Source: Salinibacter pepae (GTDB lineage Bacteria > Bacteroidota > Rhodothermia > Rhodothermales > Salinibacteraceae). Taken from it: a stretch of DNA of 64,000 nucleotides. Below, piece by piece: positions 20,973 through 29,922 of this stretch. The stretch is taken from NCBI RefSeq assembly GCF_947077775.1, contig NZ_CAMTTE010000001.1, positions 2,756,501-2,820,500 on the forward strand, read 5' to 3'. The translations under genes were made by a program, and so were the position numbers. Numbering within the stretch: position 1 is the stretch's first letter; every line of letters begins with the position of its first letter. The notes beneath the pieces are model-generated. The model was not told the origin of the DNA. It made no database searches and worked only from the letters and a program-made list of their open reading frames with translations.

Positions 20973-21914
20973 CTACGCGTCCTCGCCGTCTCGGGACGGG
21001 ACGAGCGACTTCCCGAAGCTTTTCACGGTGAAGACAGGGCAGGAGGCGCTTCGTGTCACCTTCTCCGCCACGCTCCCGATGAGGAAGCGCTGGAGCCCCG
21101 TGCGGCCGTGCGTCGCCATCACGACCAGGTCGGCGGCGTGGTCCGCGGCGAAATCCACGATGTCGCGGGCGGCGTAGCCGGCGAGCACGTGCGTGTCGAT
21201 TGGCGCGTCGACGTCGCCGAGGTCCGCCGCCAGCGCCTCGAGGGCCTCGCGGGCCCGCTCCTGCACGTCGGGCTGGGAGGGAGCGAGCGGATCGATGCCG
21301 TACGCGGTCGGGAAGGTCGCCTCTTCGACCACGTGCAGGAGGTCGATCGACGCGCCGTAGGCGTCCGCCAGGGCCGTGGCGTGGTCCACCACGAGGGGCG
21401 ACTGCTCCGACAGGTCGACAGGCACGAGCACGCGGTCGATCGGCGTTCGGGCGGGGGCGTCCTCGTCGTCCGCGAGGACCGTAAACACCGGGCAGGGCGC
21501 CTGGCGCACCACCTCTTCGGCCACGCTCCCGCTCAGCAGACGGTCCATGCCCTGCCGGCCGTGGGTGCCCATCACCACGAGGTCCATGTCGTGCTCGGTG
21601 GCCTGCTCCACGATCGCCGTCTCGGGCGAGGTGCTGTCCGTCTGGGCGTACACGACCGGCACCGTGCCACGCTCCTGCGTCACGGTTTGGACCTCCACGC
21701 GCTGGGGGGCCGCGTCGTCGACCGCGCCCCCCTCCACGGGGGTCACCGGCAAGAAGTCCATGGGGTTGGACGCGTCCCCGTCGTCCGGCGTCACCACGTT
21801 GAACACGCAGATCGTAGCGCCGGACCGCAGCGCCAGGTGCGCGGCGTGGGCGAATGCGTCCTCGGCCACCGAGGAGAAGTCGGTCGGGAATAGAATGGTG
21901 TCAATGTTGAGCAT
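20973..21914 (-). CDS. tandem universal stress protein
   Basis: This 313-aa protein contains two Usp domains (about 1-150 and 155-300). Each has the nucleotide-binding signature: VVMGTHGRQGMDRLLSGSVAEEVV in the first and VVMATHGRTGLQRFLIGSVAEKVT in the second (quoted in part). Both match the G-2x-G-9x-G-S/T pattern of ATP-binding Usp proteins. It lies 44 bases downstream of the response-regulator gene on the same strand, so it is probably in its operon or regulon. The ATG at 21914 starts MLNIDTILFPTDFS, a standard Usp N-terminus. Confidence 0.92.
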   Translation of the reverse strand: MLNIDTILFPTDFSSVAEDAFAHAAHLALRSGATICVFNVVTPDDGDASNPMDFLPVTPVEGGAVDDAAPQRVEVQTVTQERGTVPVVYAQTDSTSPETAIVEQATEHDMDLVVMGTHGRQGMDRLLSGSVAEEVVRQAPCPVFTVLADDEDAPARTPIDRVLVPVDLSEQSPLVVDHATALADAYGASIDLLHVVEEATFPTAYGIDPLAPSQPDVQERAREALEALAADLGDVDAPIDTHVLAGYAARDIVDFAADHAADLVVMATHGRTGLQRFLIGSVAEKVTRSASCPVFTVKSFGKSLVPSRDGEDA

Positions 21915-21958
21915 CGGAAGGGGGACAGAATCAGAGACGAAACGGTGAGGGAACGAGG

Positions 21959-22612
21959 TTACGTGCTCTCTTCGCTTTCCACCCACTGCACGGCGTGCTT
22001 CATGAGCTCGTTGGCGGAGTCGAGGTTGAGCTTGTTCTTGATCCGGGCCCGGTACGACTCGACGGTCTTGACGGACAGGTGGAGCCGCTCGGCGATTTCG
22101 CGCGTCGAGAGGCCCTGGCCCGTCAGCTCAAACACCTCCAGTTCGCGGTCGCTCAGCACCTCGAGCGGCGACTGCATGATGCGCTCGCGCCCGCCCTCGG
22201 CCATGCTCTGTAGCAGTCGCTCGTTGATCTCTTCGCTGACGAAGATGCGGTCGTTGAGCACCTTCCGGATGGCCTGCACAATGTCGTCGCCGGCCTCCTG
22301 CTTCATTACGTAGCCCCGCGCCCCGGCCCGGATGCAGCGCTCGGCGTAGAGGGTCTCGTCGTGTCGCGAGACGACAAGAATCTGCACGTCGGGCACCCGC
22401 GATTGGAGGTGCTTGATGAGCTCCATCCCGCTCATGCCGGGCAGGGAAATGTCCACGATGACGAGGTCGGGGGCCAGGTCCTCGATCTCGCTGAGGGCCT
22501 CCTCGGCGCTGTCCATCTGGCCGGCCACGTTGAGGTCGGCCTCCGCCTCGATGGTGCGGGCCAGGCCCTTTCGCAGAAGCGGATGGTCGTCAACCAGGGC
22601 GATGTCTTCCAT
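21959..22612 (-). CDS. NarL/FixJ-type response regulator
   Basis: This 217-aa protein has an N-terminal receiver domain with acidic pocket DD (residues 8-9) and phosphoacceptor Asp54 in LVIVDISLPG, with Lys104 in YVMKQEAG. The C-terminal LuxR-type HTH has LSDRELEVFELTGQGLSTRE and VKTVESYRARIKNKL. It is expected to be phosphorylated by the PAS histidine kinase encoded upstream (22808-24205, 195 bases away) and to regulate transcription, possibly of the flanking Usp genes. Confidence 0.95.
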   Translation of the reverse strand: MEDIALVDDHPLLRKGLARTIEAEADLNVAGQMDSAEEALSEIEDLAPDLVIVDISLPGMSGMELIKHLQSRVPDVQILVVSRHDETLYAERCIRAGARGYVMKQEAGDDIVQAIRKVLNDRIFVSEEINERLLQSMAEGGRERIMQSPLEVLSDRELEVFELTGQGLSTREIAERLHLSVKTVESYRARIKNKLNLDSANELMKHAVQWVESEEST

Positions 22613-22807
22613 GGGAGGGCGCGGTGTGGCGGCAAAAGAAGAAAACGTGCATCCCGGCTCCGATCCAGATGGCCTCGTGCGGTCACCAGACAGGATAACG
22701 TGTGTTGCGGGAAACAGAAAGTACCGAGGCGGGCCGGGCGTCTGTACCGGGCGCCCGTCGTCTCCCCCTGTGGGGGATCGCCCGACGGTGGCACGTCCCG
22801 ACGTGCT

Positions 22808-24205
22808 TTACGACTCGGCCGGCACGGGGGACGAGGCCTCGTCCACGGGCACATCGGCCGTTCGGGGGATCGTGCAGGTCACCACCGTTCCGTCTCCGGG
22901 GTCGCTCGTGATCTCGAGGCCCCCTCCGATGATGCGGGCGCGGTACTGCATGATGTGGACCCCCATCCCGGACCCGTCCGACACGCCGGGATCGAAGCCG
23001 GTGCCGTCGTCCCGCACCTGAAGGCGGATCTGCTCGTCGCCGGAGGCGAGAATGACCTTGATGTTGTCGGCCTCGCCGTGGCGCACGGCGTTGCTCACGG
23101 CCTCCTGGGCGATGCGGTAAAGGTGCGTCGCAACGGTGTTGTTGTGGACGAGAACGGTGTCGACCTCCCGGAACGAACACGCCACGTTGAACATCCGCAC
23201 GGCATTCTGGGACAGGCGGCGCAGGGCCTCGGTCAGGCCGTTGGCCTCCACGTCCACCGGAATGAGGCCGTGCGACAGGTCGCGGGCGTACTGGTCGGCC
23301 TCCTTGACGTGGTCGGTGATCTCGGCCATGTCCGCGGCGCGCTCGTGGCCCTCCTCCTCCAGCTGCCGGGCCAGGTCCTGACTCAGCAGGCCGATGCCGG
23401 TCAGCATCTGCCCGAGGCCGTCGTGCAGGTCCTGTCCAATGCGGCGGCGCTCCTCTTCGCTGATCTCCAGGATTTCCTTCTCGAGCCGGCGCCGCTCGCT
23501 AATGTCGCGCACGATGCCGGTGAAGAGGATTCGATCGCCCAATTCCACTTCGCTCACGGCCAGGTCCATCGGGAAGGTGGATCCGTCCTTGCGACGGCCC
23601 CATACCTCTCGTCCAATGCCGATGATGCGCTTGCGCCCGGTCTCGTGGTAGTTCCGAAGGTACTCGTCGTGCTCGTCGCGGTACGGGGGCGGCATGAGCA
23701 CCTTCACGTTCTTCCCGATCACCTCTTCGGCGTCGTACCCGAAGATGTCCTCGGCGGCTTCGTTGAACGACTCGATCTCCCCGTCCGCGTCGATCGTGAT
23801 GATGCCGTCGACCGTCGTTTCGAGGATGGCCTGGGCCTTCGCCTCGCTCTCGCGCTGGGCCTGGCGCACGCGCTTGTAGCGGAGCACCACCGCCACTGCG
23901 GTCCAGAGGCCGGCCAGCACCAGGCCGCGCTCCATGAGCGCCTCGGCGGGGACGGAGGCCGCGAACTCAAGGGCGCACCCGAGCCCGACGAACGCCGTCG
24001 TCAGGAGGCCAAATCCGATCGTGGGGCCCCGCCCTTCGAGAAAGAGGGTCAGCAGAATGACCGCGACCTGAAGCATCTCCACGGTCGCCCCCATCGGGAG
24101 CATCCAGTCCAGGAGAAAGAACGCCCCGGACAGCAGGCCGAGGCCGACGTAGAGGGGAATACGTCGCGAAGGGAGGGGCATGCGGGCGAACAGGGGGCGA
24201 AGCAT
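22808..24205 (-). CDS. PAS sensor histidine kinase with FixL-like haem pocket
   Basis: This 465-aa kinase begins with four probable transmembrane segments (about 15-110), then a PAS domain (about 122-240), a HisKA_3 dimerisation helix with phosphoacceptor His261 in GQDLHDGLGQ, and an HATPase_c domain (HLYRIAQEAVSNAVRHG; DDGTGFDPG; GMGVHIMQYRA). The PAS domain carries the FixL haem signature: His179 in RDEHDEYL and Arg199 in IIGIGR are 20 residues apart, as are the haem-ligand His200 and the distal Arg220 of Bradyrhizobium FixL. Oxygen or NO sensing is inferred from this. Cognate regulator: the gene 195 bases downstream. Confidence 0.9.
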   Translation of the reverse strand: MLRPLFARMPLPSRRIPLYVGLGLLSGAFFLLDWMLPMGATVEMLQVAVILLTLFLEGRGPTIGFGLLTTAFVGLGCALEFAASVPAEALMERGLVLAGLWTAVAVVLRYKRVRQAQRESEAKAQAILETTVDGIITIDADGEIESFNEAAEDIFGYDAEEVIGKNVKVLMPPPYRDEHDEYLRNYHETGRKRIIGIGREVWGRRKDGSTFPMDLAVSEVELGDRILFTGIVRDISERRRLEKEILEISEEERRRIGQDLHDGLGQMLTGIGLLSQDLARQLEEEGHERAADMAEITDHVKEADQYARDLSHGLIPVDVEANGLTEALRRLSQNAVRMFNVACSFREVDTVLVHNNTVATHLYRIAQEAVSNAVRHGEADNIKVILASGDEQIRLQVRDDGTGFDPGVSDGSGMGVHIMQYRARIIGGGLEITSDPGDGTVVTCTIPRTADVPVDEASSPVPAES

Positions 24206-24424
24206 AGAGGCACCGAGAGCAACGAGGCGGCGTGGCGTGGTGCCGGGGACGTGGGGCGTGCCCCCACGGTCGCTCTCTGGAAGCTCCTACGACGGAATGG
24301 AGCGGCTGCCGGACCGACGAAGCAATCCACGAGACGCTTTTTACTAATGCTTTTTGCGGAGCAGAGTTCGTCGCGTCCGCCTTTGTTGGCGGCAGCGCCT
24401 TCTCGTCACCCGTCCCGGCCCGCA

Positions 24425-25270
24425 ATGCTCCACGCCGCCCACATTCTGTGTCTGGGGTCGTCCACGTCGGCGGCTGGCACACAGGCCGCGCATCTGGCCC
24501 GTCGCACCGGGGCGACGCTGCACGTGATGCCCCGCCCGTCCGGCCGGGCCGGCGCCGGCCCGACGGGGGCGGATCCGGGCTCCGGGGCAGAGGCGGCGGT
24601 GCCGGCGCACGTCGTCGAAACACACCCCCGCTCCGTGACGGCGGTGCTCCAGTACGTGGGGGACGCGGACATCGACCTCGTGGTGGCCGACACCCCGCTC
24701 GACCGCGGGCCGGTTCCGCCGCTTGCCACCGACCTGACCCGGGCCCTCACCCGGCGCCTCGACCGTCCCGTTTTCGTCGTGGAGCGCCAGGACGACCCGG
24801 ACGTCGTTCAGCGTCTCCTCGTCCCCACCGACCTGTCCGCCCCCGCCCTCCGCGCCTTCCGGCACGCCGTGGCGCTGGCCCGCCTGTACGACGCCGCCAT
24901 CGATGTCCTGCACGTGATCGAGTCCGTCCCGTACGTGGCCCTGACGCCGACGGATCGCCTTTCGTTGGGGGCGACGACGCTGTCGGAGCGGCGCGGGCGC
25001 CGCCGGCTCCGCGCCTTCCTGCAGGAAGGCGAGGCGGCGGGCGTACAGGTGCAGTCTCACATCATGCGTGGCGCCGCCGCGGATCAGATTAGCCGCTTTG
25101 CGAACCAGGGCGACGTGGACTTGATGGTGCTCTCCGCCCACGGCAGCGACGCGGAAGAGGGCCCGCTTGGGCCGGTTGGGGCGCGCGTGCTGGGGCGGGT
25201 GACCCGTCCCCTGTTCCTGGTACGAGCCTCCGGCCCATCGCTCCTCGGCCCGCCCGACGACGCGGCGTAG
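24425..25270 (+). CDS. universal stress protein, tandem domains
   Basis: This 281-aa protein is divergent from the histidine kinase gene. The second Usp domain (about 135-270) is clear: RLLVPTDLSAPALRAFRHAVALARL, then MVLSAHGSDAEEGPLGPVGARVLGRVTRPLFLV. The first domain (1-130) is degenerate and lacks an obvious ATP-binding G-2x-G-9x-G motif; the second also has an altered loop (GSDAEEG). The ATG at 24425 is used because MLHAAHILCLGSS is a typical start, though MLFAEQ upstream (about 39 codons earlier than the conserved domain) is possible. Confidence 0.8.
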   Translation: MLHAAHILCLGSSTSAAGTQAAHLARRTGATLHVMPRPSGRAGAGPTGADPGSGAEAAVPAHVVETHPRSVTAVLQYVGDADIDLVVADTPLDRGPVPPLATDLTRALTRRLDRPVFVVERQDDPDVVQRLLVPTDLSAPALRAFRHAVALARLYDAAIDVLHVIESVPYVALTPTDRLSLGATTLSERRGRRRLRAFLQEGEAAGVQVQSHIMRGAAADQISRFANQGDVDLMVLSAHGSDAEEGPLGPVGARVLGRVTRPLFLVRASGPSLLGPPDDAA

Positions 25271-25405
25271 CCGCATCGGAAGCGGGGGCCGCACGGTTGT
25301 GCCTCGCTGCCCGGGATGGACGCCGTCGGCCGTCTTCCTTACATTGGGACTGCTCACATCGGGACTGCTCCCGCTCGCCGCCCTTCTGCATCGGTTTCCC
25401 CATTC

Positions 25406-26245
25406 ATGCCTCCGTCTCCCCCCACCCCGGATCAGGAATCGCCCCCCGCGACGCTTCCGGCGCCGTGTCCCACCCAGCCCGTAGCGGGCCGCCCGGTCGA
25501 CACCGACACGCCACTGTTCGACTGGACGCCGGTGCCCGACGCGACCCGCTATCGGGTCCAGATCGCACGCACGGAGGCCTTCGAGGCCGTCCACTACGAC
25601 GAGATCATGGATCGCGGCACCGCCGTGTCGCTCGGGGCCGTGCTCCCGGACGCGGACGCCACGGCCTGTTGGCGCGTGCGGGCGGAGCGGGCGGACGAGG
25701 CCCGGTCCGACTGGAGCGGGCCGGCCCGCTTTGCGGCCCCGTCCGCGGGGCTGGAGTCCGCGGCGGGCACGGTCCGGGTGGAGGCGCCGCCGGTGCCGCT
25801 CCACCCCACGAGCAACCAGACCCCCCCGCTCGACCAGAGCGCCGTTCCGTTTACGTGGGAGGCCGTGCCGGAGGCCACTGGGTACCAGCTTCAGGTGGCG
25901 CCGGCCGACGCCCCTGAGGACCCGGTCGTCGACTGTACGGTTGACCAGACCACGTCGGTGACCCTCTACGACATGTTGTCCGGAACGGGCACGTCGTTTC
26001 GATGGCGTGTGCGCCCGCTCTTCCGCGTGGCCGAGCCCGGGCCCTGGAGCGATCCGGTGCCGTTCGTCGTTGCGCCGGCGGCGGACGAGGAGCGTGCGCC
26101 CGAGGGCGAAACCCCGCGGGCGGGGGCCCGGATCGCGGGGCCGGCCACACAGGCACGAACGAGCACGACCCTCTCGCTCACTGTGTCGCTGTTTGCCGTG
26201 CTGAGCTTCCTCGCCACCATTGCACTCATCATCCTCGCCGGGTAG
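25406..26245 (+). CDS. FN3-like repeat protein with C-terminal membrane anchor
   Basis: This 279-aa protein has two similar Ig/FN3-type modules (about 30-115 and 130-220). Each begins with a PLFDWTPVPDATRYRVQI or VPFTWEAVPEATGYQLQV strand and ends in a Trp-Arg-Val-Arg strand (ACWRVRAERAD; FRWRVRPLF). A Pro-rich N-terminus and one C-terminal transmembrane segment (about 255-277, LSLTVSLFAVLSFLATIALI) indicate a tail-anchored protein with the repeats on the N-terminal side. No signal peptide is seen. Function unknown; it precedes ldh by 45 bases and may be co-transcribed. Confidence 0.7.
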   Translation: MPPSPPTPDQESPPATLPAPCPTQPVAGRPVDTDTPLFDWTPVPDATRYRVQIARTEAFEAVHYDEIMDRGTAVSLGAVLPDADATACWRVRAERADEARSDWSGPARFAAPSAGLESAAGTVRVEAPPVPLHPTSNQTPPLDQSAVPFTWEAVPEATGYQLQVAPADAPEDPVVDCTVDQTTSVTLYDMLSGTGTSFRWRVRPLFRVAEPGPWSDPVPFVVAPAADEERAPEGETPRAGARIAGPATQARTSTTLSLTVSLFAVLSFLATIALIILAG

Positions 26246-26290
26246 TGCGGCGAGGGGTCTCGATTCGTCCCCACACCGCCCGTTCGTTCC

Positions 26291-27241
26291 ATGATTCAGC
26301 GACGCACCGTCGGCATCGTCGGCACCGGCAACGTCGGCACCGCGGCCGCCTACGCCATGTTCAACCAGAGCCTCGCCAGTGAAATCCTGCTTCTCGACCA
26401 GGACACCCGCCGGGCCGAGGGGGAGGCCATGGACCTGATGCACGGCCAGCAACTGGTGGGGGGCATCACGTGCCGCGCGGTCGAGTACGCGGCCCTCAGC
26501 AATGCCCAAATCATCGTCCTCTCGGCGGGGGCAAGCCAGCAGTCGCCGGACGAGACGCGGCTCGGGCTGCTGCAACGCAACGCGGAAATCTTCCGCGAGA
26601 TTATCATCCAACTCGACAAGCACGCGCCGAACGCCATCCTCGTGGTGGCGACGAACCCCGTCGACGTGCTCACCTACATCTGCCAGGAGCTGAGCAGCCG
26701 GCCGAACCGGCGCATCCTGGGCACCGGTACGCTGCTGGACACGGCCCGCTTCCGGGCGCTGCTCGGGCGGCACTACGGCGTGGACCCGCGCTCGGTGCAC
26801 GCGTACATCCTCGGGGAGCACGGCGACTCCGAGGTGCCCATCTGGAGCAACGCCACGATTGGGGGCCAGAAGATCCGCGGGGAGACCGTGCTGGGGAAGG
26901 AGTGGGAGGAGGCGGCGATGCAGTCGATCTTCGAGCAGGCGCGCGACGCGGCCTACGAAATCATCGACCGGAAGGGCCACACGGACACGGCCATCGGCCT
27001 CGTCATTGCCCGCATCGTCCGTGCCGTGCTCGAGGATCAGCAGAACGTGCTGCCCGTCAGCACGCGCCCCGACGGCGCGTACGGCATCGACGACGTGTGC
27101 CTGAGCGTCCCGTGCGTCGTGGGGCTGGAGGGCATGGAGAAGCGCGTGGACCCGGGGCTCAGCGACGAGGAGCGACAGGCCCTTCGCGATTCCGCACAGG
27201 CCCTTCGCGACAGCCGTGCCGACTTGACGGTGGGGACGTAG
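26291..27241 (+). CDS. ldh: L-lactate dehydrogenase
   Basis: This 316-aa NAD-dependent dehydrogenase carries GIVGTGNVGTAAAYA at the N-terminus. The substrate loop is SAGASQQSPDETRLGL; Gln at the position that is Arg in malate dehydrogenases favours lactate over oxaloacetate. The catalytic His is in ILGEHGDSEVPIWS and the catalytic Arg in DETRLGL. The fold length is standard. The C-terminus is highly acidic with a short repeated QALRDSAQALRDS motif. Adjacent genes do not indicate a pathway. Confidence 0.9.
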   Translation: MIQRRTVGIVGTGNVGTAAAYAMFNQSLASEILLLDQDTRRAEGEAMDLMHGQQLVGGITCRAVEYAALSNAQIIVLSAGASQQSPDETRLGLLQRNAEIFREIIIQLDKHAPNAILVVATNPVDVLTYICQELSSRPNRRILGTGTLLDTARFRALLGRHYGVDPRSVHAYILGEHGDSEVPIWSNATIGGQKIRGETVLGKEWEEAAMQSIFEQARDAAYEIIDRKGHTDTAIGLVIARIVRAVLEDQQNVLPVSTRPDGAYGIDDVCLSVPCVVGLEGMEKRVDPGLSDEERQALRDSAQALRDSRADLTVGT

Positions 27242-27280
27242 GGGCATCCGGCGGGCGCGCCGGGGCGAGGAGCGACGACG

Positions 27281-27330
27281 CCCGGAATCTACGACGTCCG
27301 GGATCTACGACGTCCGGGATCTACGACGTC
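27281..27330. repeat. three tandem 16-bp units at the 3' end of ispG
   Basis: ATCTACGACGTC recurs at 27287-27298, 27303-27314 and 27319-27330 with a 16-bp period (unit about GGGATCTACGACGTCC). The third unit overlaps the ispG stop codon (27321-27323). Each unit contains the palindrome GACGTC. The array lies between convergent ldh and ispG ends, so it sits in the mRNA tail of both. Confidence 0.75.
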
Positions 27331-28517
27331 GGAAGGTCCGGCTTGGTGACGCCGGTCGCCTCCGCGGCGTCTTCGTCGGCGGCCTCGTCGCCTGTCGGGG
27401 CGCCGTCTCCGGTGGCGCCCGTAGCGGGGGCCTCGTCGCCCGACTCGTCCTCCTCGTCCCAGTTCTCGATGGCCTCCAGGACGGTGTCCACGATTTCGTC
27501 TTCCGGGACGGTGTCCACCACCTCGCCGTGCTTGAAGAAGTGCGCGCGGCCCCGTCCCAGAGAGACGCCGAGGTCGGCCCCTTCGGCCTCCCCCGGGCCG
27601 TTGACGGCGCAGCCCATGAGGGCCACGTCGAGGTTCTTGTCGAAGCTCTTCTCGGCCACGGCCTCTTCTACCTCTTCCACGACCGAGAAGAGATCGCCCA
27701 CGAGCCGCCCGCAGGTGGGGCACGCGATGATGTTGACGCCGGGCCGCCCGATGCCGAGCGACTTGAGGATGCGGTGGCCCACCTTCACCTCCTCCACCGG
27801 GTCGGCGGCGAGGGAGACGCGAATCGTGTCGCCGATGCCGTCGGCCAGCAGCGAGCCGATGCCGATGGAGCTCTTGACCGTGCCGGTGTCGAGACTGCCG
27901 CTCTCTGTGACGCCCAGGTGCAGCGGGTAGTCCGTCTCCTCGGCCACCTTGCGGTAGGCCTGAATCATCATGTAGGGGTCGGAGTGCTTCACCGAGATGA
28001 CGATGTCCTCGAAGTCGTTGCGCCTGCACACCTCCACGTGGCGCATCGCGCTCTCGAAGAGGGCCTGCGGCTTGGGGTAGCCGTGCTTGTCGAGGATGTC
28101 CTCTTCCAGGGAGCCGGAGTTGACGCCAATCCGGATCGGAACGCCGGCCTCCTTGGCGGCCTCCAGCACCTCGCGCTCCCACTCGCGCTTCCCGATGTTG
28201 CCGGGGTTGATGCGCACCTTGTGGATGCCCGCCTCGATGGCCTTGAGGGCGTACTGGTAGTTGAAGTGAATGTCGGCCACGACGGGCACGGGCGCCCCCT
28301 GCACGATGTCGTCGAGCGCGTCGGCGTCTTCGGGACGGGGCACGGCCACGCGCACGATGTCGGCGCCCGCGTCCGCCACCCGCTCAATTTCTTCGAGGGT
28401 CGTCTCCACCTCGTGCGTCTTCGAGACGGTCATGGTTTGTACGGAGATCGGCGCCCCGCCTCCGATTTGGACATCACCAACCTGAACGGGGCGGGACGAG
28501 CGACGAGGACGTTCCAT
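27321..28517 (-). CDS. ispG: 4-hydroxy-3-methylbut-2-enyl-diphosphate synthase (IspG/GcpE)
   Basis: This 398-aa enzyme reduces MEcPP to HMBPP in the MEP isoprenoid pathway. The TIM barrel opens with VQIGGGAPISVQTMT, and PVVADIHFNYQYAL and KVRINPGNIG are conserved. Iron-sulfur ligands are in ACPTCGRLVGD (two Cys) and the third Cys is in ALMGCAVNGPGEA. The C-terminus adds ~45 acidic, Ala/Thr-rich residues beyond the family end. The ATG at 28517 gives the family N-terminus. ispE is elsewhere in the window (36.5 kb), so the pathway is dispersed. Confidence 0.95.
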   Translation of the reverse strand: MERPRRSSRPVQVGDVQIGGGAPISVQTMTVSKTHEVETTLEEIERVADAGADIVRVAVPRPEDADALDDIVQGAPVPVVADIHFNYQYALKAIEAGIHKVRINPGNIGKREWEREVLEAAKEAGVPIRIGVNSGSLEEDILDKHGYPKPQALFESAMRHVEVCRRNDFEDIVISVKHSDPYMMIQAYRKVAEETDYPLHLGVTESGSLDTGTVKSSIGIGSLLADGIGDTIRVSLAADPVEEVKVGHRILKSLGIGRPGVNIIACPTCGRLVGDLFSVVEEVEEAVAEKSFDKNLDVALMGCAVNGPGEAEGADLGVSLGRGRAHFFKHGEVVDTVPEDEIVDTVLEAIENWDEEDESGDEAPATGATGDGAPTGDEAADEDAAEATGVTKPDLPTS

Positions 28518-28645
28518 AGACCGGGGCGAACTTAGTGACGAAAGGGGGTGTGAAGGCAGAGAGGGCAAGAATGGATGCCGTATCCGGGGCCCCGTGTCGG
28601 GGCCCCACGACCGGTGCGTGAGGGGCGTCCCGTGCTTCTGGGCCG

Positions 28646-29599
28646 TCACGACTCGCTGGCCTCGTACAGAATCCGCTTTTCCTCCTCACTGAGCGCGTCG
28701 TACCCCTCCTCACTGATTTTGTCGAGGATGCGGTCCACCTCCTTGGTATGCCCGGAGGACGGGGCCGAGGCCCCGTTCGTGTCGCCGGGGCGCTGAGCGG
28801 GGGCGGAGCCTGAGGAAGAAGAGCCCGAAGAGGACGAGGACTGGAACCAGCCCGTGACGCGGTCAAGCAGTCCGGAGCCGGAGCGGCGGGAGGAGCGGCC
28901 CCGAAACAGGACGCCAATTCCGGGCAGCGTCCCGAGGGCGCCCTGCTGGTTCTTGGCGTAGAGGAAGCCGGTAAGGGCGCCGCCCCAGTGGGCCGCGACG
29001 GCCGTGTTGCCGCCGGGGCGCAGCGCCATCAACGCGTCGATGCCCAAAAACCCAATGACGACCCACAGGAGGGGCACGACCCCAAAGAAGAGCAGTCGGA
29101 TCTGCTTGTACGGGTACAGGATCGCCACGGTTGTCAAGACACCGAGCACCGAGGCGGAGGCCCCCAGCACCGGAATGCTCCGCCCGCCCTGCATCCCGCC
29201 CGAAATGCTGGGCGCGATCGGGCTCAGGAGCAGACAGATGAGCGCGCCGCCGACGGCCGTCGTGAGGTAGACGCTCCAGAACTGGTCCGAGCCGTGCATC
29301 CGCTCAAACTCGCGCCCCACCCAGAAGAGCAGGAGCATGTTGATCCCGATGTGGAACAGCCCGGTGTGCATGAAGCTGTACGTCACCAGCTGCCAGGGCT
29401 CCAGCAGGATGTCCGGAAACACCGGGTGCAGCGCCAGGTGCGACCGGACGAACATGAGCCCGGTGCTCCACAGGTTGAGGAACTGCAGAGCGACCCACAC
29501 CACGACGTTAATCGTGATGATGGTGCGCAGCGCCGCCGGCTGCTGGTAGTACCACGTCTTGAAGTCGTACACGGTCGATGGCTGGGCTGTTGACCCCAA
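28646..29599 (-). CDS. rhomboid family intramembrane serine protease, acidic C-terminal helix
   Basis: This 317-aa membrane protein has six or more hydrophobic segments. The rhomboid signature HIGINMLLLFWVG (about 83-95), GASA with the nucleophile Ser148, and His204 in AHWGGALTGFLYA are all present; the canonical GASG is GASA here. A Ser/Gly-rich linker and a C-terminal helical domain (DRILDKISEEGYDALSEEEK) resemble the DUF6576 tail. The start is a TTG at 29599 or a GTG at 29572; the latter begins at MYDFKTWYYQQ. Rhomboids cleave transmembrane substrates, here unknown. Confidence 0.88.
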   Translation of the reverse strand: MGSTAQPSTVYDFKTWYYQQPAALRTIITINVVVWVALQFLNLWSTGLMFVRSHLALHPVFPDILLEPWQLVTYSFMHTGLFHIGINMLLLFWVGREFERMHGSDQFWSVYLTTAVGGALICLLLSPIAPSISGGMQGGRSIPVLGASASVLGVLTTVAILYPYKQIRLLFFGVVPLLWVVIGFLGIDALMALRPGGNTAVAAHWGGALTGFLYAKNQQGALGTLPGIGVLFRGRSSRRSGSGLLDRVTGWFQSSSSSGSSSSGSAPAQRPGDTNGASAPSSGHTKEVDRILDKISEEGYDALSEEEKRILYEASES

Positions 29600-29922
29600 T
29601 CAAAGGCAAAACGAGAAAATGGCGCCGTTCTGGACGTGCCGTTTCCTAAATACACCGCCTTATACCGCGGAGTGAGGGCAAGGTTTGCTCGGGGGACGGT
29701 CCCGATCGGCCGGTTTGCGTTCGGTGGGCGATCGTCACGTTCCTCATATTTGGCGTTGTTGGATTTGGCGTCGTTGGACAGCGTGATGCGTGAGGAGTGA
29801 TGCGCGATTCTGAAAGCTCACGTCTCCCGCATTACGTCACGCCTCCCGGTTCGACCGTCGAAGGAGGCGTACGGTCGGAGACTGAGTCGACCTCGATACG
29901 GCCAGTTGTCCCCTGGATCCCC
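29600..29922. other. intergenic, 323 bases, with a 15-bp tandem duplication
   Basis: No gene is seen between the two rhomboids. The upstream half includes an AT-richer patch (29643-29670) suitable for the promoter of the first rhomboid. At 29748-29777, ATTTGGCGTTGTTGG is repeated once in tandem with a single mismatch. From about 29782 to 29850 imperfectly inverted GCGTGATGCG / CGCATTACGTCACGC elements occur. Confidence 0.5.
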
